A stretch of DNA of 64,000 bases from Kribbella soli (GTDB lineage: Bacteria > Actinomycetota > Actinomycetes > Propionibacteriales > Kribbellaceae): the NCBI RefSeq assembly GCF_004331345.1, contig NZ_SJJZ01000002.1, positions 1,240,001 to 1,304,000 of the forward strand, written 5' to 3'. Both the position numbers and the translations under genes were made by a program. Shown here piece after piece: positions 27,594 through 36,166 of the stretch. Below the pieces are notes generated by a model, which saw only the letters and a program-made list of their open reading frames with translations, did no database searches and was not told the DNA's origin. Within the stretch, counting starts at the first letter, position 1; each line of letters opens with the position of its first letter.

Positions 27594-27931
27594 AGGATCT
27601 CCGTGGCTTCCGCGAACGACATACCGGCCTCACGAGCAGCCTGGGCGAGCTTCACGGCCGCGGTGTGGGTTGCTGCGTCGTCGATCTGGCTGCGGGAAGC
27701 CAGGACGAAGGTGCCGTTGCGGCCGCGGGTCTCGACGAGGTGGTCGGCTTCCAGTTCCTTGTAGGCACGCGCGACGGTGTTCACGGCCAGCCCGAGGTCC
27801 AGCGACAGCTGGCGCACCGTCGGAAGCCGGGTACCGCGCGCCAGCTCGCCGCCCCGGATCAACGCCTCGATCTGCGAGCGGACCTGCTCGTACGGCGGCG
27901 TCAGCCCGACCGGATCGACTGTGATGTCCAT
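27578..27931 (-). CDS. GntR-family regulator, YtrA-type
   Basis: 117 residues: a winged-helix GntR N-terminal domain (YEQVRSQIEALIRGGELARG, LPTVRQLSLDLGLAVNTVAR, AYKELEADHLVETRGRNGTFV) and a short helical tail of about 40 residues in place of a ligand domain. This size is typical of the YtrA subgroup, whose members often control ABC exporters. The nearest exporter is the 22971-25809 operon, though other targets are possible. Confidence 0.85.
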   Translation of the reverse strand: MDITVDPVGLTPPYEQVRSQIEALIRGGELARGTRLPTVRQLSLDLGLAVNTVARAYKELEADHLVETRGRNGTFVLASRSQIDDAATHTAAVKLAQAAREAGMSFAEATEILQRAW

Positions 27932-27943
27932 TCGGTCAGCATC

Positions 27944-28372
27944 TCAGGTGAAGTCCTCCGCGGTGTACGGCCGCTGCTCTACCAGGACCAGCCAGTTGCC
28001 CGAGTTGTCGCGCAGTACCGCTTCCACGCCGTACGGGCGGTTCGATGGTTCCTGGATGTACTCGACGCCTTTGGCGGTGAGTTCGGCGAAGGTCTTGCGG
28101 CAGTCGTCGGTGGCGAGGCCGACGCCGTGCATCGAGCCCTTCGCCATGATGCGCTGGATCCAGCCGGCCGATTCCTCGTCCATCGGCGGCCCCGGCAGCA
28201 TCAGCGCCAGCTCCAGCTCCGGGTGGTCCGCCTGGTGCACGGTGCACCACCGGAAGTCCTCGCTGAGCGTGATGTCGTCGCCCAGCTCGAATCCGAGCTT
28301 CTCGGTGTAGAACGCCTTTGACTCGTCGATGTCGTTCACGTAGACCGTCACCAGGCTGACGTTGGTGATCAC
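27944..28372 (-). CDS. VOC superfamily (glyoxalase-like) protein
   Basis: 142 residues with two beta-alpha-beta-beta-beta repeats. It begins SLVTVYVNDIDESKAFYTEK, the classic VOC start, with LGFELGDDI and the second half MHGVGLATDDCRKTFAELTA to DNSGNWLVLVEQRP. Candidate metal ligands are His near HQADHPELELALM, His in MHGVGL and Glu in VLVEQ. It could be a dioxygenase, lyase or resistance protein; the substrate is unknown. The AraC gene sits 33 bp upstream in the same direction. Confidence 0.83.
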   Translation of the reverse strand: MITNVSLVTVYVNDIDESKAFYTEKLGFELGDDITLSEDFRWCTVHQADHPELELALMLPGPPMDEESAGWIQRIMAKGSMHGVGLATDDCRKTFAELTAKGVEYIQEPSNRPYGVEAVLRDNSGNWLVLVEQRPYTAEDFT

Positions 28373-28405
28373 AAGTTCCTCCTCAAATCCGACGTGGGTA
28401 CGACG

Positions 28406-28831
28406 CTAGGCCCCGGACTCCCCTGCCGGCTTCTCCGGAATTGCTGAGTTCAGTCCCAGCATGAACACGAAACACCCCGGGATCCGCGCCCCGGTCTGCG
28501 TCCGCTGGTACTGCGTCGGCGTCATTCCGACCAGCTCGGTGAACCGCTGCGAGAACGACCCGAGGCTGCTGTACCCGACCAGCCCGCAGACCTCGGTGAC
28601 GGTCAGGTTCGTCGCCCGCAGCAGATCCGTCGCGCGCTCGATCCGCCGGCGGGTCACGTACTGCATCGGCGTCTCGCCGTACGCCGCCGCGAAACACCGC
28701 AGGAAGTGGTACTTCGACACACCCGCCGCGGCCGCCAGCGCGGCCAGGTCGAGCGGCTCGGCATAGTTGCGATCGGCAACGTCCCGCGCCCGCCGCAGAT
28801 GCGGCAACAGCTCCACCGGTACGACGCTCAC
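28406..28831 (-). CDS. AraC-family transcriptional regulator, DNA-binding domain only
   Basis: 141 residues from GTG 28831. The whole protein is essentially the double helix-turn-helix: DLAALAAAAGVSKYHFLRCF and LTVTEVCGLVGYSSLGSFSQ with RFTELVGMTPTQYQR. No ligand domain precedes it, but about 35 residues follow, ending in SAIPEKPAGESGA. A longer upstream frame is a shadow of the chitinase region. It probably controls the VOC gene just downstream; AraC-VOC pairs are common in actinobacteria. Confidence 0.85.
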   Translation of the reverse strand: MSVVPVELLPHLRRARDVADRNYAEPLDLAALAAAAGVSKYHFLRCFAAAYGETPMQYVTRRRIERATDLLRATNLTVTEVCGLVGYSSLGSFSQRFTELVGMTPTQYQRTQTGARIPGCFVFMLGLNSAIPEKPAGESGA

Positions 28832-28848
28832 CTCAACGAGCCTAGGTA

Positions 28849-28868
28849 CTTTCGGCCGGTGCCGAAAG
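28849..28868. repeat. 8-bp inverted repeat upstream of the AraC gene
   Basis: CTTTCGGC at 28849-28856 and GCCGAAAG at 28861-28868 with a 4-nt spacer, 18 bp upstream of the AraC GTG. It could be an operator for AraC autoregulation, or a second hairpin behind the chitinase terminator. Confidence 0.5.
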
Positions 28869-28872
28869 AGTG

Positions 28873-28906
28873 GCGGCCGGACCCCCAGGGCGCGGGGTCC
28901 GGCCGC
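28873..28906 (-). terminator. Hairpin terminator of the chitinase gene
   Basis: GCGGCCGGACCCC (28873-28885) pairs exactly with 28894-28906 to make a 13-bp stem with an 8-nt loop. It starts 5 bp after the GH19 stop codon. Confidence 0.85.
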
Positions 28907-28911
28907 AGGGG

Positions 28912-29853
28912 TCAGCCGAGGCCGGAGCCCTGCTTGGCGAGGGTCTCGAACTGGGTGCGGGTCAGCTTGCTCGTGTCGCCGTTCAGGGCGGACGGGCGGG
29001 TGCAGATGACGCCGGACGGGACGGAACCGGTCAGGTAGTTCACCGCGGCCTTGAAGGAGTCGCAGCGGCGCTGGTCCTCGGTGCCGGCCGGGTAGCCGAT
29101 CGCTGCGTTGACGCGGCCCATATCGAGGTTGTCGGCGTACGGATTGATGTCGCGGGCAACGGTCCAGTACCAGCGGGCGATCGGCGCGCTCCACTGCAGC
29201 GACATCGCCAGGTCCGGGTTGCCGAGCAGGTCGATGCCGAAGTACTGGCCGGCCGGGCCGTAGTTGAAGTCACCGGTGAGCTGGATGTACCCGCGCCCGC
29301 CGTACGGGCGGGTGTCGCCGATCTCGCGGATGTTGTACTCCAGCCGCGACTCGTGCACCAGCGTCGCAAGGAACGCCGCCTTCCGGTACGGCGTGTTGAT
29401 CTGAGCGTCCCGCATCGCCTGGTTCAGCGACGGCAGACCGGTCTCGACAAGCGACGGGTTGGCGATCCGGCTCCCGAACATCGCCTGTACGTCGGCCAGC
29501 GTGATGTCACCGGCAGGCGGCTCGGAGCCGCATTCGGGTACGCCGGGCAGCTTGTCCTCGGGAACCGCGACGTACACGACGGTCACGTAGCCGCCGAGCG
29601 CGGGCACATAGGCCCACCACGAGCTGGTCCCGTCCGAGTTGCTGACCAGATCGCCGCTCTTCTGGCAGTCCACGTCGATCGACGTGGGACCGCTCAACGT
29701 GCCGACGACGGCGGACGAGAGATAGGCGTCGGCGCGGACGTTGACGCCGCTGCCGTACGTCTGGAAAACGGCCGCGTACGCCGGTGAGGCGGCGACCAAT
29801 GCGCCTGCCGTCAGACCGAGGCAGGCAAGAACAGCTAGGAGAAAACGACGCAT
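28912..29853 (-). CDS. Secreted SH3-like/GH19 chitinase-type hydrolase
   Basis: 313 residues. A signal peptide (LLAVLACLGLTAGALVAASPAYA) is followed by a bacterial SH3-like segment (GSGVNVRADAYLSSAVVGTL) and, from about residue 115, a GH19 domain. The catalytic Glu is in LVHESRLEYN; GRGYIQLTGDFNY and NAAIGYPAGTEDQRRCDSFK are GH19 blocks, the latter with the second acidic position region. It should cut chitin or a related beta-1,4 glycan outside the cell; GH19 members with SH3 domains may also act as peptidoglycan hydrolases. It stands alone with its own terminator. Confidence 0.87.
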   Translation of the reverse strand: MRRFLLAVLACLGLTAGALVAASPAYAAVFQTYGSGVNVRADAYLSSAVVGTLSGPTSIDVDCQKSGDLVSNSDGTSSWWAYVPALGGYVTVVYVAVPEDKLPGVPECGSEPPAGDITLADVQAMFGSRIANPSLVETGLPSLNQAMRDAQINTPYRKAAFLATLVHESRLEYNIREIGDTRPYGGRGYIQLTGDFNYGPAGQYFGIDLLGNPDLAMSLQWSAPIARWYWTVARDINPYADNLDMGRVNAAIGYPAGTEDQRRCDSFKAAVNYLTGSVPSGVICTRPSALNGDTSKLTRTQFETLAKQGSGLG

Positions 29854-29886
29854 TGAACAACTCCTGGGGCGGTAGGAGGGGGCGGT

Positions 29887-29920
29887 CGTTGTGAAAACCT
29901 AACCAAGCATTCTCACAACG
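29887..29920. repeat. Inverted repeat upstream of the chitinase gene
   Basis: CGTTGTGA (29887-29894) and TCACAACG (29913-29920) are perfect complements with an 18-nt spacer; flanking GGCGG/CCGCC extends the arms with one bulge. It lies 34-67 bp upstream of the chitinase ATG, so it could be an operator or a leader hairpin. Confidence 0.45.
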
Positions 29921-30399
29921 CCGCCAGTTTCCTCCAGATCCCGGTCGCGCTCAAGCCTTTCGACCCCGGCGCAAGCTAATCCGCGTCAAGAACGTTGGGC
30001 TCGTCATGGCCACGGACACGGACTGCGCATACCGATTCAAGCTGTCCTGCTGTTTCCGTGGTCGGCCCGATCCGATTCCGTCTCGGCGTCTACCAGCCGC
30101 TTATCGCCGACCTTGTGCACCGCGTCCGTAGAGCTCGCGCGACGCCGTACGGATCTGATGCACAAAGTCAGCCGTCGTCGTTTCGCCGCCACCCAATTGG
30201 GCCGCGGACGACTCGACCTCACGGGGTGGGCCGGACCTGTAGCTCTGGCCAAGGGGGAGCCGGCACCCACCTCGGCGACCACCTTGTGCGCCGAACAACC
30301 GTCGGAGAACCCGGTTGGCGGTTGAACCGTGCACAAGGTCTCCCGGCAACCGCGAGAGTCACCACCACGCCGCGCACGGGCAGCGCAGCTCACAGGAAC
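29921..30399. other. Intergenic region with repeated TTGTGCAC-type motif
   Basis: About 480 bp between the chitinase gene and the aspS terminator with no convincing gene; the short frames inside have no ribosome sites. Four copies of GACCTTGTGCAC or its complement occur: 30109-30120 forward, 30159-30169 reverse with one mismatch, 30278-30290 forward with changed ends, and 30329-30340 reverse. They form two inverted pairs spaced about 40 bp. Confidence 0.55.
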
Positions 30400-30429
30400 G
30401 GGAGCTGGTGGGTGAGCCCACCAGCTCCC
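30400..30429 (-). terminator. Terminator of the hisS-aspS operon
   Basis: A perfect 13-bp stem, GGGAGCTGGTGGG (30400-30412) with its complement at 30417-30429 and a TGAG loop, about 93 bp after the aspS stop. Confidence 0.85.
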
Positions 30430-30521
30430 GCGGCGCCCGGCTGTGCACTCCTGACGGAGGCCGCCGTTGGCGTTGGGATCAGCCGATCCGAAGATCTACC
30501 CCGCCGTTGCTCGACGCGGCA

Positions 30522-32297
30522 CTAGTCGGCCTTCTTCTCCGGCTTGGCGTCCACGCCGGCTTCCTTGCGCTGCTCGGGCGTGATCGGCGCCGGCGCCGCG
30601 GTCAGCGGGTCGAACCCGCCGCCGGACTTCGGGAACGCGATCACGTCGCGGATCGACTCGGTGCCGGCCAGCAGCGCCGTGATCCGGTCCCAGCCGAACG
30701 CGATCCCGCCGTGCGGCGGCGCGCCGAACTTGAACGCCTCGAGCAGGAACCCGAACTTCTCCGAGGCCTCCTCGTCGGTCAGGCCCATCACCTTGAAGAC
30801 CCGCTTCTGCACGTCCTCGCGGTGGATACGGATCGAGCCACCACCGATCTCGTTGCCGTTGCAGACGATGTCGTACGCGTACGCCAGCGCCGATCCCGGG
30901 TCGGTGTCGAACGTCTCCAGCGAGTCCGGCTTCGGCGACGTGAAGGCATGGTGTACGGCGGTCCACGCGCCGGACCCGACCGCGACATCGCCCGCGGCGG
31001 TCGCGTCGTCGGCCGGCTCGAACAGCGGCGCGTCGACGACCCACACGAACGACCACGCCGACTCGTCGATCAGACCGCCGCGACGGCCGATCTCCAACCG
31101 GGCCGCACCGAGCAGCGCCCGCGACGTCTTGATCGGACCCGCGGCGAAGAAGATGCAGTCACCCGGCTTCGCGCCGACGTGGTCGGCGATGCCCGCGCGC
31201 TCCTCCTCGGACAGGTTCTTCGCGACCGGCCCGGCGAGCTCGCCGTCCTGACCGACCAGCACGTAGGCCAGTCCGCGAGCGCCGCGCTGCTTGGCCCACT
31301 CCTGCCACGCGTCCAGCTGCTTGCGCGGCTGGTCCGCACCACCCGGCATCACGACGGCACCGACGTACGGCGCCTGGAACACCCGGAACGGCGTGTTCTT
31401 GAAGTACTCCGTGCACTCGACGAGCTCGAGACCCATCCGCAGATCCGGCTTGTCGGAGCCGAACCGCGCCATCGCCTCGCCGTACGTCATCCGCGGGATC
31501 GGCGTCTGCACGTCGTACCCGACGAGCTTCCAGAGCGCGGTGAGGACCTCCTCGGACAGCGCGATGATGTCGTCCTGGTCGACGAAGCTCATCTCGATGT
31601 CCAGCTGGGTGAACTCCGGCTGCCGGTCGGCGCGGAAGTCCTCGTCGCGGTAGCAGCGGGCGATCTGGTAGTACCGCTCCATACCGGCCACCATCAGCAG
31701 CTGCTTGAACAGCTGCGGCGACTGCGGCAGCGCGTACCAGCTGCCCGGCTGCAGGCGGGCCGGGACCAGGAAGTCGCGGGCGCCTTCCGGCGTGGACCGG
31801 GTCAGCGTCGGCGTCTCGAGCTCGACGAAGTCGTGCTTCGACAGCACCTCGCGGGCGGCCTTGTTCACCTCGCTGCGCAGACGCAGCGCCGACCCCGGGC
31901 CCTGGCGGCGCAGGTCGAGGTACCGGTACTTGAGCCGGATCTCCTCGTTCACCGGCGTCGCGTGGTGCTCCTCGACCGGGAACGGCAGCGGAGCCGCCTC
32001 GTTCAGCACCTCGACCTCTTGTGCGATCACCTCGATCTCGCCGGTCGGCAGGTTCGGGTTCGCATTGCCCTCCGGACGCGGCGAGACCTCGCCGACGATC
32101 TTCAGGCAGTACTCCGAACGCAGGCCGTGCGCGGCCTCCTCGTCGCGGATCACGACCTGGACGGTGCCGGTCGAGTCGCGCAGGTCGATGAACGCCACGC
32201 CGCCGTGATCGCGTCGCCGCGCCACCCAGCCCGCCAGAATCACCGTCTGCCCGGCGTGCTCGGCACGCAACGAGCCTGCGGAATGGGTACGGATCAC
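30522..32297 (-). CDS. aspS: Aspartyl-tRNA synthetase
   Basis: Charges tRNA(Asp), or Asp/Asn tRNAs if non-discriminating. The 591 residues cover an OB anticodon-binding domain (VILAGWVARRRDHGGVAFID), the class II core with CYRDEDFRADRQPEFTQLD, a GAD insertion and motif 3 GGIAFGWDRITALL. GTG at 32297 follows GAGGAGA and overlaps the hisS stop as GTGA. The C-terminal Lys-rich tail (DAKPEKKAD) is a small extension. Confidence 0.97.
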   Translation of the reverse strand: MIRTHSAGSLRAEHAGQTVILAGWVARRRDHGGVAFIDLRDSTGTVQVVIRDEEAAHGLRSEYCLKIVGEVSPRPEGNANPNLPTGEIEVIAQEVEVLNEAAPLPFPVEEHHATPVNEEIRLKYRYLDLRRQGPGSALRLRSEVNKAAREVLSKHDFVELETPTLTRSTPEGARDFLVPARLQPGSWYALPQSPQLFKQLLMVAGMERYYQIARCYRDEDFRADRQPEFTQLDIEMSFVDQDDIIALSEEVLTALWKLVGYDVQTPIPRMTYGEAMARFGSDKPDLRMGLELVECTEYFKNTPFRVFQAPYVGAVVMPGGADQPRKQLDAWQEWAKQRGARGLAYVLVGQDGELAGPVAKNLSEEERAGIADHVGAKPGDCIFFAAGPIKTSRALLGAARLEIGRRGGLIDESAWSFVWVVDAPLFEPADDATAAGDVAVGSGAWTAVHHAFTSPKPDSLETFDTDPGSALAYAYDIVCNGNEIGGGSIRIHREDVQKRVFKVMGLTDEEASEKFGFLLEAFKFGAPPHGGIAFGWDRITALLAGTESIRDVIAFPKSGGGFDPLTAAPAPITPEQRKEAGVDAKPEKKAD

Positions 32298-33625
32298 GAG
32301 TTCTCCTCTTGCGTGTTGATGCTTGGACGTAGGTCTTGAGCCGGCGGGGTCCAGGTAGCTGCATCCGCGGGCAGCTGCTCACCGCTGCGGATGTCCTTCA
32401 CCTCGGGCCCGTTCTCGGTGCTGAACCAGACGAACGGAATCCCGCGGCGATCGGCGAACTTGATCTGCTTCCCGAACTTGGCGGCAGCCGGCGCCACCTC
32501 TACCGCAATCCCCCGGCCGCGCAACTGGATCGCCGTCCGCATCGCCTCGGCCCGGTCGTCTTCGGAGTTCAGCGCGATCAGCACAGCCGTCGGCGTACGG
32601 CGGCTCGCGGTCAGCAACCCTTTGCTGATCAAGCGGTGCACCAGCCGCGACACACCGATCGAGATCCCCACACCGGGGTACGTCGTCTTGCCGTCGGACG
32701 CCAGCGAGTCGTACCGCCCACCGGAGCAGATCGACCCGTAGCCCTCGTCGCCGACCAGCTGGGTCTCGTAGACCGTGCCGGTGTAGTAGTCGAGACCGCG
32801 GGCGATCTTCAGGTCGGCGACCAGCAGACCGGGCGCGTGCTCGTTCGCCGCCGTCATGATCTGCGACAGCCGCTCCAAGCCTTCGTCGAGGATCTCGTGC
32901 TGCACGCCGAGCGCCCGGACCTGATCCGCGAACGACGCGTCCGTCGACGAGATCTCCGCCAGCCGCAGCACCTGCTTCGCGGTCTCCGCGGACAGACCGG
33001 CCGCGGTCAGCAGGTCGGTCACCTTGTCCGGGCCGATCTTGTCCAGCTTGTCGACGATCCGGAGCGTTCCGGTGATGTCCTCGATGCCGAGGCCGCGATA
33101 GAAGCCCTCCGGGATCTGCCGGGTGTTCACCTGGATCCGGAACGGCGGGATCGGCAGCTTCCGGAACGCGTCCGCGATCACCAGCGGCAGCTCGACCTCG
33201 TAGTGGAACGGCAGCTCGCCGCTGTCGATGATGTCGATGTCCGCCTGGGTGAACTCGCGGTACCGGCCCTCCTGCGGGCGCTCACCGCGCCACACCTTCT
33301 GGATCTGGTAGCGCCGGAACGGGAACACCAGCTTGCCGCTGTGCTCCAGCACGTAGCGGGCGAACGGCACGGTCAGGTCGAAGTGCAGTCCGAGGGCCGC
33401 GTCCTCGTCCGCGCCGGCCGCGAGCCGACGTACGCCGTAGATCTCCTTGTCGGCGTCCTCGCCCTGGTTGGACAGCCGCTCGACCGGCTCGACCGCACGG
33501 GTCTCGATCGACGCGAAACCGTGCAGCTCGAACGTCTCCCGGATCACGTCGAGGAACTGCAGCTCGACGATCCGGTCATTGGGCAGAAACTCCGGGAACC
33601 CGCTGAGCGGGGTCACCTTACTCAT
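32294..33625 (-). CDS. hisS: Histidyl-tRNA synthetase
   Basis: 443 residues. Motif 2 VWRGERPQEGRYREFTQADI, the histidine-A motif RGLDYYTGTVYE and motif 3 SGGRYDSL with GVGISIGVSRL are present, followed by the anticodon domain (PTAVLIALNSEDDRAEAM). The ATG at 33625 overlaps the MBL hydrolase stop by 4 nt. Order MBL-hisS-aspS is standard for actinobacteria. Confidence 0.96.
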   Translation of the reverse strand: MSKVTPLSGFPEFLPNDRIVELQFLDVIRETFELHGFASIETRAVEPVERLSNQGEDADKEIYGVRRLAAGADEDAALGLHFDLTVPFARYVLEHSGKLVFPFRRYQIQKVWRGERPQEGRYREFTQADIDIIDSGELPFHYEVELPLVIADAFRKLPIPPFRIQVNTRQIPEGFYRGLGIEDITGTLRIVDKLDKIGPDKVTDLLTAAGLSAETAKQVLRLAEISSTDASFADQVRALGVQHEILDEGLERLSQIMTAANEHAPGLLVADLKIARGLDYYTGTVYETQLVGDEGYGSICSGGRYDSLASDGKTTYPGVGISIGVSRLVHRLISKGLLTASRRTPTAVLIALNSEDDRAEAMRTAIQLRGRGIAVEVAPAAAKFGKQIKFADRRGIPFVWFSTENGPEVKDIRSGEQLPADAATWTPPAQDLRPSINTQEENS

Positions 33626-34311
33626 TTCGGTTGAATCTCCAGGTCCTGCAAGTAGGGGTTGGTCGCCTTCTCCCGGCCGATCGTGGTCTGGCCACCATGA
33701 CCCGGCAGGACGACGATCTCGTCGCGCATCGGCAGGATCTTGGTGGCCAACGTATGCAGCATCGCCGGATGGTCGCCGCCAGGCAGATCCGTCCGGCCGA
33801 TCGACCCGGCGAACAACACGTCACCGGAGAACAGCACCGCGGGCACCTCTTCCGGCCCGTCGTACGGCGTGGTGAAGGTGACCGACCCGCGGGTGTGGCC
33901 CGGGGTGTGGTCGACCGTGAACTGCAGCCCCGCGAGCTCCAGGGACTGCCCGTCCTTCAGCTCGGCGACGTCGTCCGGCTCGGCGAAGGTGTGATCGCCG
34001 CCGAGCAGCATCCGCGCCGTCTCCGGGCTGATCCCGGCCATCGGGTCGGCGAGCAGGTGCCGGTCGTCCGGGTGGATCCAGGCGGTCGCGTCGTACGTCC
34101 CGCAGACCGGGAGCACCGAGAACATGTGGTCGATGTGACCGTGCGTGAGCAGCACCGCGACGGGCTTCAGCTTGTTCTCCCGGACCACCTGCTCCACGCC
34201 GTCGGTCGCGTCCTGACCGGGGTCGACGACGATGCACTCCGCGCCCTGGCCGGTGGCGACGACGTAGCAGTTCGTACCCCACGACCCCGCGGGGAACCCG
34301 GCGATGAGCAC
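33622..34311 (-). CDS. MBL-fold metallo-hydrolase, glyoxalase II-like
   Basis: 229 residues. The di-metal site is complete: THGHIDHMF (HxHxDH), HTPGHTRGS, FSGDVLF with the bridging Asp, and LPGHGGQTT. GTG at 34311 has AAGG 6 nt upstream. Family members hydrolyse thioesters such as S-lactoylglutathione or related adducts; actinobacteria lack glutathione, so the natural substrate is uncertain. It heads the hisS-aspS operon. Confidence 0.88.
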   Translation of the reverse strand: MLIAGFPAGSWGTNCYVVATGQGAECIVVDPGQDATDGVEQVVRENKLKPVAVLLTHGHIDHMFSVLPVCGTYDATAWIHPDDRHLLADPMAGISPETARMLLGGDHTFAEPDDVAELKDGQSLELAGLQFTVDHTPGHTRGSVTFTTPYDGPEEVPAVLFSGDVLFAGSIGRTDLPGGDHPAMLHTLATKILPMRDEIVVLPGHGGQTTIGREKATNPYLQDLEIQPK

Positions 34312-34571
34312 GGCAGACCTTCCTGGAACGGGGTTCGGGACCCACCAAGGTTACCCGGGTCGTTCGCCGTACTTCGAACCGGATTGTGATGCAACCCCGT
34401 TGCGCCTGAGCTGGGAGTTTGTGATTGTTCAGGGATAAGCCTTCGCTTGTCGAGGACTTGAGCGTCGGGAAGGCAGCTCGACGCGCCCAGGCGGGCCCTG
34501 TCCGCGCGGTTGGACCGGGGACTGACCAGAATGGGCACGAGCGCAGTGCATACCGCCGGAAGGGGCGAGTT

Positions 34572-35798
34572 GTGGCCGGAGAGAACTGGGGCCGGGTAGC
34601 CGAGGACGGAACGGTCTTCGTACGGACGAAGGACGGTGAACGGGCGGTCGGCCAGTGGCCGGACGCGAACCCCGAGGAAGCGCTCGCCTTCTACACCCGC
34701 CGGTACGACGCGCTCGCCTTCGAGGTCGAGCTGCTGGAACAGCGGGTCCAGGCCGGCACGGTGTCCCCGGACGACGCCCGCGCCGCGGTCAAGAAGGTCA
34801 CCGGCTCGATCGAGGACGCCCAGGCCGTCGGCGACCTGGACGGCCTGCTGACCCGCCTCGAGGCCCTCACACCCCTGGTCGCGCAGCAGCGTGAACGGCG
34901 CAAGGCCGAGCGGGCCGCCAAGGTCGAGGAGGCGCGCTCGGCCAAGACCAAGATCGCCACCGAGGCCGAGACCATCGCGGCCGGCACCGACTGGCGGCAC
35001 GGCGTGACCCGGCTGCGTGAACTGCTCGACGAATGGAAGGCACTCCCCCGGCTCGACAAGTCCAGCGACGACGAGCTCTGGCACCGGTTCTCCTCCGCGC
35101 GTACGACGTACACGCGGCATCGCAAGCAGCACTTCGCGGAGCTCTCCTCCAAGCGTGAAGAGGCCGCCGTGGTGAAGGAGCGACTCGCGGCCGAGGCGGA
35201 GACGCTCGCCTCGTCGAACGAATGGGGCCCGACATCCGGGCGCTTCCGGGACCTGATGCGGCAGTGGAAGGCCGCCGGGCCGGCACCGCGCGAGGTGGAC
35301 GACAAGCTGTGGGCGCGGTTCCGGGCCGCGCAGGACCTGTTCTTCGGCGCGCGAGACGCCGTACAGGCCGAGGAGAACGCCGAGCAGGTGGAGAACCTGC
35401 AGGCCAAGGAAGCGCTGCTGACCGAGATCGAGACCATCCTGCCGGTCGAGGACGCCCGTACCGCCCGCGAGCAGCTCCGGGTCTACCTGGACCGCTGGGA
35501 CCAGATCGGCAAGGTCCCGCGCGACTCGATGCGCACCATCGACGGGAGGCTGCGCGCCGTCGAGCAGGCCGTGAAGGCGGCCGAGGACGAGGTCTGGAAC
35601 CGCAGCAACCCCGAGGCCCGCGCCCGCGCCGAAGCGACCGTCAAGCAGCTCCAGTCCCTGATCTCGGACCTGGAGAAGCAGGCCGCCAAGTTCGAGGCCC
35701 AGGGCAACACCCGCAAGGCCACCGAAGCCCGCGAAGCCATCGCCGCCCGCCGCGAATGGCTGACCCAAGCCCAAAACGCCCTCACCGACTTCAGCTAA
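34572..35798 (+). CDS. DUF349 repeat coiled-coil protein
   Basis: 408 residues from GTG 34572, which follows AAGGGG. The N-terminus ENWGRVAEDGTVFVRTKDGE is a short beta region, then Glu/Ala/Arg-rich helices carry DUF349 repeats with the conserved pattern W+ hydrophobic residues and Pro (LRELLDEWKALPRLDKSSDD, FRDLMRQWKAAGPAPREVDD, YLDRWDQIGKVPRDSMRTID). A coiled coil forms the C-terminus. DUF349 proteins are cytoplasmic and of unknown function. The gene is divergent from the MBL-hisS-aspS operon, a common actinobacterial setting. The upstream in-frame extension is not supported by codon pattern. Confidence 0.85.
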   Translation: MAGENWGRVAEDGTVFVRTKDGERAVGQWPDANPEEALAFYTRRYDALAFEVELLEQRVQAGTVSPDDARAAVKKVTGSIEDAQAVGDLDGLLTRLEALTPLVAQQRERRKAERAAKVEEARSAKTKIATEAETIAAGTDWRHGVTRLRELLDEWKALPRLDKSSDDELWHRFSSARTTYTRHRKQHFAELSSKREEAAVVKERLAAEAETLASSNEWGPTSGRFRDLMRQWKAAGPAPREVDDKLWARFRAAQDLFFGARDAVQAEENAEQVENLQAKEALLTEIETILPVEDARTAREQLRVYLDRWDQIGKVPRDSMRTIDGRLRAVEQAVKAAEDEVWNRSNPEARARAEATVKQLQSLISDLEKQAAKFEAQGNTRKATEAREAIAARREWLTQAQNALTDFS

Positions 35799-36166
35799 TT
35801 CCCTCACGCGGTGCTCCACCCTGCCGCCCGGTGGTGCGAGTTCGTGGTGGGTCAGACTGACTGCGGTGGGTCGACCCCAACGCGGTGCTACGCGCGGCTC
35901 CTTCGTCGCCGTGCTACGCGCCGCTCCCACCCACCCATGCGACCGCCACGTAGTCCTGCAGACCCCGTAGTGAGTAGAGCTGATTGCGGTGGGTCATCGC
36001 CACGCGAGGCTGCGCGCTCCCTGTCCAAACGGGCGACCGCCTCGTGGCGCAACCCACCTGCTGTCAGTGAGCGGACTTGTAGTGCAGGCTCATGCGGTGT
36101 TGCTCGCGGCAACCATCCCGAAGCGACTGGCCTCCTGGTGCGATTGACAGGATCGCTCGACAGGAA
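35799..36166. repeat. Non-coding stretch with REP-like direct and inverted repeats
   Basis: About 370 bp between two converging genes. A GTGCTACGCGC-type element occurs twice in direct orientation near 35884 and 35912. An imperfect inverted repeat runs from 35986-36010 to 36038-36061, sharing GGTGGGT, CGCCACG and GAGGC in both arms. TGCGGTGGGTC also appears near 35861. No reading frame here looks real. Confidence 0.65.

Noticed and set aside
28849..28906. Riboswitch-like structure between the AraC and chitinase genes
   Set aside because: Two simple stems, the larger one just after the chitinase stop, are better explained as terminator plus operator.
30113..30325. 70-codon plus-strand frame in the aspS-chitinase gap
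   Set aside because: No ribosome site, covers the repeated TTGTGCAC motifs, and has no coding-type third-position bias.
30315..32339. 674-codon plus-strand frame opposite aspS
   Set aside because: Antisense shadow of aspS; composition is Arg/Leu/Val-biased and no ribosome site is present.
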